This document shows, piece after piece, positions 40,827 to 48,391 of a DNA stretch of 64,000 bases (position 1 is its first letter; every line of letters begins with the position of its first letter). The stretch covers positions 2,046,001 through 2,110,000 of the forward strand of contig NZ_CP101458.1 of the NCBI RefSeq assembly GCF_024362525.1, written 5' to 3'. Source of the DNA: Natrononativus amylolyticus. Its GTDB lineage: Archaea; Halobacteriota; Halobacteria; Halobacteriales; Natrialbaceae. The notes below the pieces were generated by a model that was not told where the DNA came from, did not search any database, and worked only from the letters and a program-made list of their open reading frames with translations. The translations under genes were made by a program, and so were the position numbers.

Positions 40827-41998
40827 TGGGCGACCTCCAGAACCGAGACGACCGTCGTCGCGGCGTCGCCCCCCAAGTTGTGTGCGAGCCCGATCTCGGC
40901 ATCCGCGACCTGTCGGTCTCCCGCGTCGCCCCGGAGCTGTTCGGTGAGCTCGACCAGCTGGGCGACCCCTGTCGCACCGATCGGGTGGCCCTTGGCCTTC
41001 AGCCCGCCGCTGGGGTTGACCGGAATCCTGCCACCGAGGGCGGTCGTGCCCTCGACGGCCGCCCGGCCACCCTCGCCGTCTTCGACGAAGCCGAGCGCCT
41101 CGATCGCGAGCACCTCAGCGCCGGTAAAACAGTCGTGAACCTCCGCGACGTCGACGTCGCTCGCCTCGATTCCCGCCTCCTCGTAGGCTTGCGTCGCGGC
41201 GTCGCGGGCCGACTGCGTCGCCGTCGGGTCGACCTTGTCCGAAAGCGGAACCACGTCCGTCGCGTGGCCGACCCCCGCGACCGACACCGACGGGCGCGCC
41301 TCCGAAAGCGAGGCGGCCGCTTCCTCGCTCGCGACGAGGACCGCCGCCGCCCCGTCGGAGAACGGACAGCAGTCCATGAGCCGGAACGGGGAGGCGACGA
41401 TCGGCCCCTCGAGGATGTCCTCGACGGTCGTCTCCGTGCCGAACTGCGCCCGCGGGTTCATCGTCCCGTGGCGGTGGTTCTTCACCGCGACCGCGGCGAG
41501 GTCCTCCTCGGTCGTCCCGTGTTCGTGCATGTGCCGGGTCGTCAGCAGGCCGAAAACGCCCGGAAACGAGAGGCCCGTCGGCTGCTCGTACTGGCGGTGG
41601 GCCGCGCTCGCGAACACCGACGTCATTTCGGGTGTCTCGAGGCCCGTCACCGGGGTACAGCGCTCGACCCCGCCCACGAGGACGACGTCGTGCTGGCCGG
41701 CCTCGACGGCCCGCACCGCGTGTTTGAACGCGTTCGAGGAGGTCGCACAGGCGTCCTCGTAGCGCTGGCAGGGCACCCCCGCGACGCCGACGTGTGTCGC
41801 GAGCGTCGGTGCGAGGTGCGTGTCGCGTTCGGTCTGCCCGCCCATCGCGTTCCCCAGGTAGAAGGCGTCGATCGCGTCCGTCTCGAGGCCGGCGTCGTCG
41901 ACGGCCGCGAACGCCGCCTCGGCGAACAGCTCCGCCAGCGGCCGGTCGTGGACGCCGAAGTCGGTCATCCCGACGCCGACGATCCGTGCGGTTGTCAT
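40823..41998 (-). CDS. Thiolase (acetyl-CoA C-acyltransferase family)
   Basis: 391 residues. N-terminal MTTARIVGVGMTDFGVHDRP; the nucleophile Cys lies in RYEDACATSSNAFKHAV at about 88; C-terminal NPSGGLKAKGHPIGATGVAQ and GDRQVADAEIGLAHNLGGDA (His, Cys replaced) are as in the archaeal SCP2-like thiolases. Forms a complex with the following DUF35 protein, giving acetoacetyl-CoA synthase or beta-oxidation chemistry. Start ATG 41998. Confidence 0.92.
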   Translation of the reverse strand: MTTARIVGVGMTDFGVHDRPLAELFAEAAFAAVDDAGLETDAIDAFYLGNAMGGQTERDTHLAPTLATHVGVAGVPCQRYEDACATSSNAFKHAVRAVEAGQHDVVLVGGVERCTPVTGLETPEMTSVFASAAHRQYEQPTGLSFPGVFGLLTTRHMHEHGTTEEDLAAVAVKNHRHGTMNPRAQFGTETTVEDILEGPIVASPFRLMDCCPFSDGAAAVLVASEEAAASLSEARPSVSVAGVGHATDVVPLSDKVDPTATQSARDAATQAYEEAGIEASDVDVAEVHDCFTGAEVLAIEALGFVEDGEGGRAAVEGTTALGGRIPVNPSGGLKAKGHPIGATGVAQLVELTEQLRGDAGDRQVADAEIGLAHNLGGDAATTVVSVLEVAQ

Positions 41999-42130
41999 GA
42001 CCGACCGAACACGGTCCTCGATGAAAAACGATTGGAAACCAGCGGGAACCGGCGACGGGTTCTTCGGCCGAGCGCGGGCCACGACCCTCACCGGAAGCCA
42101 TGATTTCTCCGCACTGCGACGAAATCGGTC

Positions 42131-43036
42131 CTACACCAGCACCCGCTCGAGGTCGACGACCGTCCCCTCGTTCGCGTCGGGATCGCCGACCATCCTCCCC
42201 AGGCAGACGGCGGCTCCATCCTCCGTGTAACAGGCGACCAGCGCCCCCCGCTCGACGTCGTCGGCTGCGATGACGCCCGGCGCGTACACCGGGGCCCCTT
42301 CGGCGACCTCGCGTGCGGCGCTCTCGGCGATCGTCACCGACGGGAGTCCCTCGAGGATTCGCTCGCCCGGCGAAACGACCTCGTAGAGGAGGTCGGGATC
42401 GTCGTCCTCGAGCCAGAACGCCAGCGCGTCGAACAGTTCGGAGGCAGTGTGCAGCGTCGAGTCGTCGAACGGTTCGGTCGCCGTCCGCCGGAGGTGACCC
42501 ATGTGCGCGCCCGTTCCGAGCGCCAGTCCGAGGTCGTGACACAGCTTTCGGACGTAGGTGCCGCTCTCACACCGGATGCGGAGGAGCGCCTGGCGGTCGG
42601 TCGTCTCGAGCACCGAGAGATCGTATATCTCGCGTACGCGCAGGCGTCGGGAGACCGCGCTCTTTCGGGGCGGTTTCTGGTAGATCGGTCCCTCGAACTC
42701 CGCGGCGACGGACCCGACGTCGGCGGGAACCGGTCCGTGGCACTCGAGGACGGCGACGTACTCCTTTTCGCCCTCGAGAAATGCCGGCGCGAGGCGTGTC
42801 GCCTTCCCGAGCATGACAGGGAGACAGCCAGTCACCTTCGGATCCAGCGTCCCCGCGTGGGCGGCCTTCTCGATCCGCGTCTCGCCTCCAGCGTCGGCGA
42901 GCGCGTCGTCGACGGCGTCGCGAAGCCAGCCGCTGACCTGGTGGGAGGACGGTCCCGGCGGTTTGTCGAGATTGACGACGCCGAACGCGAGTAGTTCGGC
43001 CGGCGAACGTTCCTCGGGTGGGCCGCGCAGACTCAT
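42131..43036 (-). CDS. truB: tRNA/rRNA pseudouridine synthase (Cbf5/TruB)
   Basis: 301 residues. Catalytic loop AHAGTLDPKVTGCLPV (Asp at about 66), KPPGPSSHQV, the thumb GEKEYVAVLECH and KLCHDLGLALGTGAHMGHLRRT, followed by a PUA domain at the C-terminus (about 225-301, VYAPGV ... GALVACY). As Cbf5 it pairs with H/ACA guide RNAs; as TruB it makes Psi55 in tRNA. ATG 43036 overlaps the cmk stop by one base. Part of the DUF106-cmk-truB group. Confidence 0.95.
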   Translation of the reverse strand: MSLRGPPEERSPAELLAFGVVNLDKPPGPSSHQVSGWLRDAVDDALADAGGETRIEKAAHAGTLDPKVTGCLPVMLGKATRLAPAFLEGEKEYVAVLECHGPVPADVGSVAAEFEGPIYQKPPRKSAVSRRLRVREIYDLSVLETTDRQALLRIRCESGTYVRKLCHDLGLALGTGAHMGHLRRTATEPFDDSTLHTASELFDALAFWLEDDDPDLLYEVVSPGERILEGLPSVTIAESAAREVAEGAPVYAPGVIAADDVERGALVACYTEDGAAVCLGRMVGDPDANEGTVVDLERVLV

Positions 43037-43611
43037 CAGAACTCGTAGTCGATCGTCGTCGGCGCTTTCCCCTCGTCACCCGTCGCGTCGTACTCCTCGA
43101 CGGCAGTCACGAGCATGTCGAGGACGGCTTCGGGCTCCCACCGGGCCGTGTTCACCGACAGATCGTAGATCTTCAGGTCCTCGATGTCGATCCCGTAGTA
43201 CTCGTCGTAGCGCAGCGCCTCGCTGGCTTCCCTGGCGCGGGTCTCCTCGGTCGCCCGCTCGGGATCTTTCCCCTCGCGCTCGGCGATCCGTTCGCCGCGG
43301 ACCGTGGGCGGCGCGTCGAGCCAGAAGCGGAAGTCGGCGTGCTCACCCGCCAGCCAGCCGGCCAGGCGGGACTCGAGCACCAGATCGTCCCGGTCGACCG
43401 CGATCTCGTGCAGCCGTCGGTCGAGGTCGCGGTCGATCTGGTCGTTCTCCTCTGCGAGTTTGTTGAACTCGAGGGGGGTGTAGCCGCGCTCGTCGGCGAG
43501 TTCCCGAAAGATGTCGCCGCCGCTCACGTGCTCGAGATCGAAGGTGTCGGCCAGCAGCGCCGCAGTCGTACTCTTTCCGCTGCCCGGTGGGCCGGAAACA
43601 GTCAGTAACAT
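43036..43611 (-). CDS. cmk: Cytidylate kinase, archaeal type
   Basis: 191 residues. P-loop [16 protein letters not shown] at 6-21, [14 protein letters not shown] and the lid region [17 protein letters not shown]. Phosphorylates CMP/dCMP with ATP. Its start is 52 bases from the DUF106 stop and its stop shares one base with truB, so the three are one transcription unit. Confidence 0.93.
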   Translation of the reverse strand: MLLTVSGPPGSGKSTTAALLADTFDLEHVSGGDIFRELADERGYTPLEFNKLAEENDQIDRDLDRRLHEIAVDRDDLVLESRLAGWLAGEHADFRFWLDAPPTVRGERIAEREGKDPERATEETRAREASEALRYDEYYGIDIEDLKIYDLSVNTARWEPEAVLDMLVTAVEEYDATGDEGKAPTTIDYEF

Positions 43612-43663
43612 AGTCGAACTGCGACCGGGCGGGTAAAATGGGTTTTGAATCGACCGAGCGGGA

Positions 43664-44605
43664 TCAGGCGCTCGAGGGCGTCATGTCGATGTTGAGCGAT
43701 TTTCGCAGCAGTTGCGTAAAGCCCATCGAGCAGAGGAAGTACCAGACGATCCAGGCCGGCATCGGGCCGAGCAGCCCGCTTCGCCAGGTGACCTCGCCGG
43801 CGATGGGCATGACGACCGTCTCGTCGCCGGTCGGCCCGCCGTGGATCTTCCAGTACATCCAGAGGAACAGCGGGATGGTGAACAGCATGATCCAGACCAT
43901 CGGCCGGAACTGCTCTTTGAACATCCCGAGGTTCTCGGCCATCGCCTCCATCTGCTCCTCCTGGACCCGCTGCATCTCGTTGTCGAGACGCTCGAGTTCG
44001 GCCTCGCTGGCCCCGCGCTCCTCGGCTTCCTTCTTGCGCTCCTGGACGTCGCTTCGCTTGTTCTGCATCGCCTTCATCCGCTCCTGGTACTTCCCGATGC
44101 GATCCATGTTCATCAGGTTCGCCTGGAGCAGCGTCGAGTACAGGCCGGTGAGCATCGCGACCACCAGGATCACCGCGTAAAACGGCAGGGCGGCGTCGAG
44201 CGGCCCCAGAAAGAGGTTGAGCGCGCCGCCGACGACGTCCCGCACGGACTCGAGCCAGTAGCCGATCATCAACAACACCGACCCGACGGCGGCCATCTTG
44301 TCCCACTGGGACCACTTCGATGCCTCCTCGTCGATGTCGACGTCGGGGACATCGGTGTCGCCGTCGCCGTCCAAGGCCTCGTCGTAGGCCTCCCGGTCGG
44401 CGATCTCGAAGCCTTCGGCGCCGTCGACCAGCACGCCCTTCTCGATCAACCGCCCCCACTGTCCGCTCGTCAGATCGTCGCGGACGTCGGCCCACTCGAC
44501 TTCGCCGCCGTTTCTGTCGGCTTCGGCGCGAACGGACTCGAGGGCCTCGGCCATCGAGGCGTCCTCCCGGACGAGGGCGTCGATTTTCTCCGCTGTACGC
44601 GTCAT
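43664..44605 (-). CDS. DUF106 / EMC3-TMCO1-Get1 family membrane insertase
   Basis: 313 residues. A ~100-residue acidic N-terminus, then three main hydrophobic segments (about 104-118, 141-165 and near 228-250, with another at 275-295). The cytosolic hairpin between them ([20 protein letters not shown] ... [20 protein letters not shown]) is a coiled coil, and [23 protein letters not shown] follows. This is the layout of archaeal DUF106, relatives of the ER insertase Get1/EMC3/TMCO1. Regularly placed beside secY and adk in archaea, which suits a role in membrane-protein insertion. Confidence 0.88.
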   Translation of the reverse strand: MTRTAEKIDALVREDASMAEALESVRAEADRNGGEVEWADVRDDLTSGQWGRLIEKGVLVDGAEGFEIADREAYDEALDGDGDTDVPDVDIDEEASKWSQWDKMAAVGSVLLMIGYWLESVRDVVGGALNLFLGPLDAALPFYAVILVVAMLTGLYSTLLQANLMNMDRIGKYQERMKAMQNKRSDVQERKKEAEERGASEAELERLDNEMQRVQEEQMEAMAENLGMFKEQFRPMVWIMLFTIPLFLWMYWKIHGGPTGDETVVMPIAGEVTWRSGLLGPMPAWIVWYFLCSMGFTQLLRKSLNIDMTPSSA

Positions 44606-44695
44606 CTGAGTTGTGCTAGGTCACGTCCGGTATACAAGTGTTTATCTTCGGGTTCCTCCGCGGCGCGTTCGGAGCCGGCTCCCACCACATATCGT

Positions 44696-44723
44696 GTATA
44701 AAATATATCCAAACGATATATTA
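44696..44723 (+). promoter_or_regulatory. AT-rich promoter with 7-bp inverted repeat before the pilin-like gene
   Basis: GTATAAAATATATCC then GATATATTA; ATATATC (44703-44709) and GATATAT (44715-44721) form a perfect inverted repeat with five bases between. The right TATA-like GATATATTA sits 25-33 bases before ATG 44748, the leader ORF start. Confidence 0.55.
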
Positions 44724-44747
44724 GGCTCGAGCGGAATGGTCTCCTAG

Positions 44748-44783
44748 ATGAACTCGAGCGAACGCATTGGTGATAGCGAATGA
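44748..44783 (+). CDS. Short leader ORF (11 residues) overlapping the pilin-like gene
   Basis: ATG 44748, MNSSERIGDSE, stop TGA 44781-44783 overlapping ATG 44780 in ATGA. A TATA element at the leaderless distance makes it the likely first coding start on the transcript, so the main gene would be translated by reinitiation. Confidence 0.4.
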   Translation: MNSSERIGDSE

Positions 44784-46270
44784 CAGGGGGCTCGAGGGGG
44801 CAGAGTGCGGTTCTGGGAATCGTTTTGCTGATAGGGATCGTTGCAATCGGGAGTATTGGTCTGCTAGTTGTTGCTGGTGAGGCTACATCAGAAATCCAAC
44901 ATCAGAGTGAAAACGATCGCGTTGAACAAGCGTTCGTGGAACTGAGTACGACGCTGACCACCGCGTCAAGCAACGACGACGTTACACACGAGATTGATCT
45001 CGCCGCAGGAGAGAGTGGCGCGATAGCGAAAGAAGACACCGGCTGGATTCGCATCGAATCCGAGGGGATCGAAGACATAAACCACACGATCGGGACGATA
45101 GAGTACGAAGGCCACGATGGAACCAAGATTGCATACGAAGCAGGAGGCGTTTTCCGCGAAACCGGCGACGAAACCCGGGTCGTGTCGGGACCACCGATCC
45201 ACTACGAAAGTACCACGCAGACGTTTACGATGCCGGTGACGACCGTTACTGGTGACGAACGACTCGGCTCGGGCGACGTTACGATATCCAAATATGAAAC
45301 GAACGTACATTCCGAGGCGAGGATCGTCGAAGACGAAAGCGTAAACGTCGTGATTAAAAGCGAGTACTGGCGAGGGTGGAAAAACTACTTCCAGAACCAG
45401 GCCGGTGACACGTCCGTTCGAGGCGTCGAACATCTCGAGGGAGATGCGGCGAAAGTAACGGTCCGTATCGGTTATTTCGAACTCGAGGAAGCGTTTGGGA
45501 CCGGAGTAGCGTACTCAAGTGAATTCGGAAGCCAGGGTAACGTTCCGATCGGCGAGGAGGATTATGAGAAGGCGTCGTTCCCGGAGTTAGATGAAGTTAT
45601 CTACGAGATGGTAGAGGACTTCGAGAACGGCGAGGATGTGCAAAACTGGGACGAGGTGGCTGGTGAAGAGACGCTGGCCGATGGCGCGTATTTCGCAGAC
45701 GAAATATACTTGGAAGAGGACCTCGCGTTTGATCTCTCGGATGGTAGTGTAACGCTCGTCGTCGATGGTGATATCCACCTCGACAGTGCGTTAACAGCTA
45801 AAAACTGGGAAGATACAGATAATGAATTGAAGATATACACGACCGGGAATCTAGTTATCGATCACGGGGAAGTATATCCGGAAACAGAGAAAAGCGGCAC
45901 GAACTCAGAACGTATCCAGTTGTATGGGACATCCGAAACGAAAGTTGCCTTCTTAGAGGGCGGTGAGCCGAGTTTCGAGGGAGTCATATACGTAGCAAGC
46001 GACGAGTGGGACGCAGACTCCCATCCCATCGGAGGTAATCACTGTGGTGATGGGGAGTATCAGGTGTGTGCACGATCAAATCCCAACTTCACCGGGGCAT
46101 TGATCGCAAACTCTGTTTTCTTCCAGGGCGGTGAGGGAAGTATCGACTTCGAGTACGATACCGGCCTCGAGGATGCAGACATCGATCTTTACCCCGAGGA
46201 ATACGAACTCCCGCCACAGCTAACGTACCTCAATATTGCTCACCACGAGATCGAAGTCAGGAACAAGTAA
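44780..46270 (+). CDS. Pilin-like secreted protein (archaeal type IV pilin N-terminus)
   Basis: 496 residues. RGQSAVLGIVLLIGIVAIGSIGLLVVAGEA near the N-terminus is the hydrophobic helix of haloarchaeal pilin-like (DUF7289-type) proteins, probably cut by PibD at the RG/Q boundary. The large ectodomain has no known fold; a Cys pair at GGNHCGDGEYQVCARS may be disulfide-bonded. Codons ATA, TTA and GTA are used often and the gene is AT-richer than its neighbours. It is inserted between adk and DUF106, which are usually adjacent. Confidence 0.65.
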   Translation: MTGGSRGQSAVLGIVLLIGIVAIGSIGLLVVAGEATSEIQHQSENDRVEQAFVELSTTLTTASSNDDVTHEIDLAAGESGAIAKEDTGWIRIESEGIEDINHTIGTIEYEGHDGTKIAYEAGGVFRETGDETRVVSGPPIHYESTTQTFTMPVTTVTGDERLGSGDVTISKYETNVHSEARIVEDESVNVVIKSEYWRGWKNYFQNQAGDTSVRGVEHLEGDAAKVTVRIGYFELEEAFGTGVAYSSEFGSQGNVPIGEEDYEKASFPELDEVIYEMVEDFENGEDVQNWDEVAGEETLADGAYFADEIYLEEDLAFDLSDGSVTLVVDGDIHLDSALTAKNWEDTDNELKIYTTGNLVIDHGEVYPETEKSGTNSERIQLYGTSETKVAFLEGGEPSFEGVIYVASDEWDADSHPIGGNHCGDGEYQVCARSNPNFTGALIANSVFFQGGEGSIDFEYDTGLEDADIDLYPEEYELPPQLTYLNIAHHEIEVRNK

Positions 46271-46273
46271 CGG

Positions 46274-46909
46274 TTACGCCGCGTCTTCGATCGTCACCTT
46301 CACGTCCTCCCACACTTCGTCCGGCGCCTGCTCACCGTCAACGCGCTCGAGGCTCCCCTCCTCCTCATAATACTCGATAACCGGCTCCGTGTTCTCGCGA
46401 TACACCCGGAGCCGTTCCTTCACGGTGTCCTCGGCGTCGTCCTCGCGCTGAACTAACCGATCCTCAACCTCCGCGTCTTCCGGCGGGTTGTACTCGAGGT
46501 GGTAGATGTCGCCCGTCTCGGGGTCCATCCGGCGGCCGGTGAGTCGGTGGACGAGTTCGTCCTCGCTCACGTCGAGGTAGAGCACCACGTCGAGATCCGT
46601 CATCCCCTCGAGTTCCTCGGCCTGCTCTAAGTTCCGCGGGTAGCCGTCGAGGACGAAGCCGTCGCTCTGTGAGAGGGCCTCGTCGACGATGGCGTTGACG
46701 ACCTCGTCGGGGACGAGTTCGCCCGCGTCCATGTACTCGCCGGGGGTGTCGTACTCGAGGCCCAGGTCGGAGATGTCCATCTCCTTGTTCGAGCGCAGCG
46801 CGTCGCCGGTCGTAACGTGCTCGACGTCGAAGTGGTCGGCGATCTTCGCGCTCTGCGTGCCTTTCCCCGCTCCGGGTGCCCCGAGGATCAAAATTCGTGG
46901 CTGTGCCAT
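46274..46909 (-). CDS. adk: Adenylate kinase
   Basis: 211 residues. P-loop [12 protein letters not shown] at 8-19, [13 protein letters not shown] and a LID domain [20 protein letters not shown]. Interconverts AMP+ATP and 2 ADP. Normally follows secY; here the two are separated by about 9 kb. ATG 46909 has a TATA element (CCTTTATGC, 46931-46938 as plus) at leaderless spacing, shared with the divergent gene. Confidence 0.95.
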   Translation of the reverse strand: MAQPRILILGAPGAGKGTQSAKIADHFDVEHVTTGDALRSNKEMDISDLGLEYDTPGEYMDAGELVPDEVVNAIVDEALSQSDGFVLDGYPRNLEQAEELEGMTDLDVVLYLDVSEDELVHRLTGRRMDPETGDIYHLEYNPPEDAEVEDRLVQREDDAEDTVKERLRVYRENTEPVIEYYEEEGSLERVDGEQAPDEVWEDVKVTIEDAA

Positions 46910-46930
46910 AGTCGGCCGTTCGCCGGCGTC

Positions 46931-46947
46931 GCATAAAGGCTTAAAGA
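46931..46947. promoter_or_regulatory. Overlapping divergent promoters of adk and the gene at 46969
   Basis: GCATAAAGGC (read leftward as CTTTATGC, 23-29 bases before adk) and CTTAAAGA (22-29 bases before ATG 46969) are adjacent, giving two leaderless promoters back to back. Confidence 0.6.
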
Positions 46948-46968
46948 ATGGCGCACATCCCTCCGACT

Positions 46969-47379
46969 ATGACGCGATTCGACGCGAGCGAGCCCGCCGA
47001 ACGGCGAAGCCTGTTCGTCGACGCCATCACCGCCCACCGCAATCGAGGCAGCCAGTTTCTGACTATCGAGGTGGACGAGCGCGCGCTCGAGGGCGAGAGC
47101 GCCCCCGACCCCGACCTCGGAGTGCCGTGGCTCCAGTTCGCCGACGGCGTGGTGAACCTCGACTGCACCGACGGTGAACTCGAGGAGCTGAAGGCGCTGC
47201 TCGGCTCGTTCCCGGCGTTCAAGATCGACGAGATCACGCGCCCCGAGAGCGCCGACGGGAACAACGTCCGCGTGAGCGCGAAGGCCGATCCGAACCGGAT
47301 CGCCCAGTTCCTCGACGCGGTGTTCCGCGAGGTGTACGGACTCCCCGAAGAGTTTCGGGCGTGGGTCGTCGCCGTCTAG
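46969..47379 (+). CDS. Conserved haloarchaeal protein of unknown function
   Basis: 136 residues, soluble, no Cys. Segments SQFLTIEVDERALEGES, VPWLQFADGVVNLDCTDGELEEL and IAQFLDAVFREVYGLPEEFRAWVV are well formed but I do not recognise a family. Start ATG 46969 (rather than 46948) from the TATA box at leaderless distance. Its 3' end overlaps the convergent regulator gene by four bases. Confidence 0.75.
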   Translation: MTRFDASEPAERRSLFVDAITAHRNRGSQFLTIEVDERALEGESAPDPDLGVPWLQFADGVVNLDCTDGELEELKALLGSFPAFKIDEITRPESADGNNVRVSAKADPNRIAQFLDAVFREVYGLPEEFRAWVVAV

Positions 47380-47783
47380 GGCGATTCCCGGTCGTCTTCG
47401 AGCAGGACGATGGCGTTCTCGCGACCGACACGTACCTTCTCGATGAGCCCGTCGTCTTCCATCTGCGAGAGGAGGCGGCTCACCTTCGATTTCGACCAGT
47501 CGCCGCGCTCGATGAACTCCTTCTGGGGCAGTTCGCCGCCGGCTTCGCGCAACCACCGGCACACTCGCTCTTCGTCGGAGAGCCCTCGTTCGGCTCGGCC
47601 GTCAGCGTCCGACCGAGACGATAGCCCGTCACGATCGGGTGCCGCGTCGTCGGACTCGCCACTTCTCGCGAGCCAGTAGGCGGCGACCAGCGCGAGGAGC
47701 ACGACCAGTGCGCCGACGAGAACGAGTGAGACCGGGTCTCCAGCGACGAGCGAGTAACCGACGGTCGGTGACGTTTCGGACAC
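47376..47783 (-). CDS. Membrane-anchored winged-helix protein
   Basis: 135 residues. One membrane segment near the N-terminus (about 20-37, SLVLVGALVVLLALVAAYWLA), acidic linker, then a winged helix, EERVCRWLREAGGELPQKEFIERGDWSKSKVSRLLSQMEDDGLIEKVRVGRENAIVL. The combination is common in haloarchaeal membrane-bound transcription regulators. GTG 47783 is used; TTG 47807 is the longer option. Confidence 0.75.
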   Translation of the reverse strand: MSETSPTVGYSLVAGDPVSLVLVGALVVLLALVAAYWLARSGESDDAAPDRDGLSSRSDADGRAERGLSDEERVCRWLREAGGELPQKEFIERGDWSKSKVSRLLSQMEDDGLIEKVRVGRENAIVLLEDDRESP

Positions 47784-47819
47784 GGTCAGACGGGGCTGTG
47801 TTCCCAACCAGGCGGGCGA

Positions 47820-48101
47820 TTACCCGATGGTGAGGTCGCCGCCTCCGTCCTCCTGGCCTTCGTCCCACTCGAGTTCGAACTCGATGCTGAGTTCGCCCGG
47901 ACCCCCCGAACTCGAGGTTTCGCGTTCGGCTTTGACCTCGAACGTCGGCCGGGTCGGGGGCGTGAGGGTGACCGACTCCGACCCGGACTCGAGGGCGATC
48001 TCGCCGCCGGAGTCGAGCGTGTCGGCGACAGTCCGCAGGTAATCGGCGATTTCCGCGCTGTCCATCCGTCGTTCGAATTTGAAAAGTACCTCCTCGGGCA
48101 T
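47820..48101 (-). CDS. Amphi-Trp domain protein
   Basis: 93 residues. Core FKFERRMDSAEIADYLRTVADTLDSGGEIALESG and FELEWDEG fit the small amphi-Trp domain of haloarchaea, which often carries a gas-vesicle or chaperone-like context; role unknown. ATG 48101 with TATA (GATATAGA, 48123-48130 plus) at leaderless spacing. Confidence 0.7.
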   Translation of the reverse strand: MPEEVLFKFERRMDSAEIADYLRTVADTLDSGGEIALESGSESVTLTPPTRPTFEVKAERETSSSGGPGELSIEFELEWDEGQEDGGGDLTIG

Positions 48102-48301
48102 ACCGTATCGTACGGCGGCGCCGATATAGAACCTACCGCTCGAGCCGACGCGGGCGGGCAGCGTCGGCGGTGTGCTCTCACCGGTTTCGCCTCGCTTATG
48201 ATGCCTCGGAAAGTTTCCCCGGGTATGAAACTGTACTTCGAGTCGGCGACGGGACGGGCTCACAGGACACACACAGTGGTCCGTCGAACGGGGTGACAGA
48301 A

Positions 48302-48391
48302 ATGAGTGATTGGAGCGAGACGACGGTGAGCACGGGCCAGTCCGTATCCCGTTGGTGGCGGGGAGACACCCTTCGGGGGAAGGGGCGATGA
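48302..48391 (+). CDS. Short leader ORF (29 residues, three Trp) before the APC transporter
   Basis: ATG 48302 opens MSDWSETTVSTGQS then VSRWWRGDTLRGKGR and stops at TGA 48389-48391, overlapping ATG 48388 in ATGA. GGGGTGA stands five bases before its ATG, a good Shine-Dalgarno. It holds three Trp in 29 codons (positions 4, 18, 19), which could allow an amino-acid-sensing role for an amino acid transporter, though that is speculation. Confidence 0.45.
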   Translation: MSDWSETTVSTGQSVSRWWRGDTLRGKGR

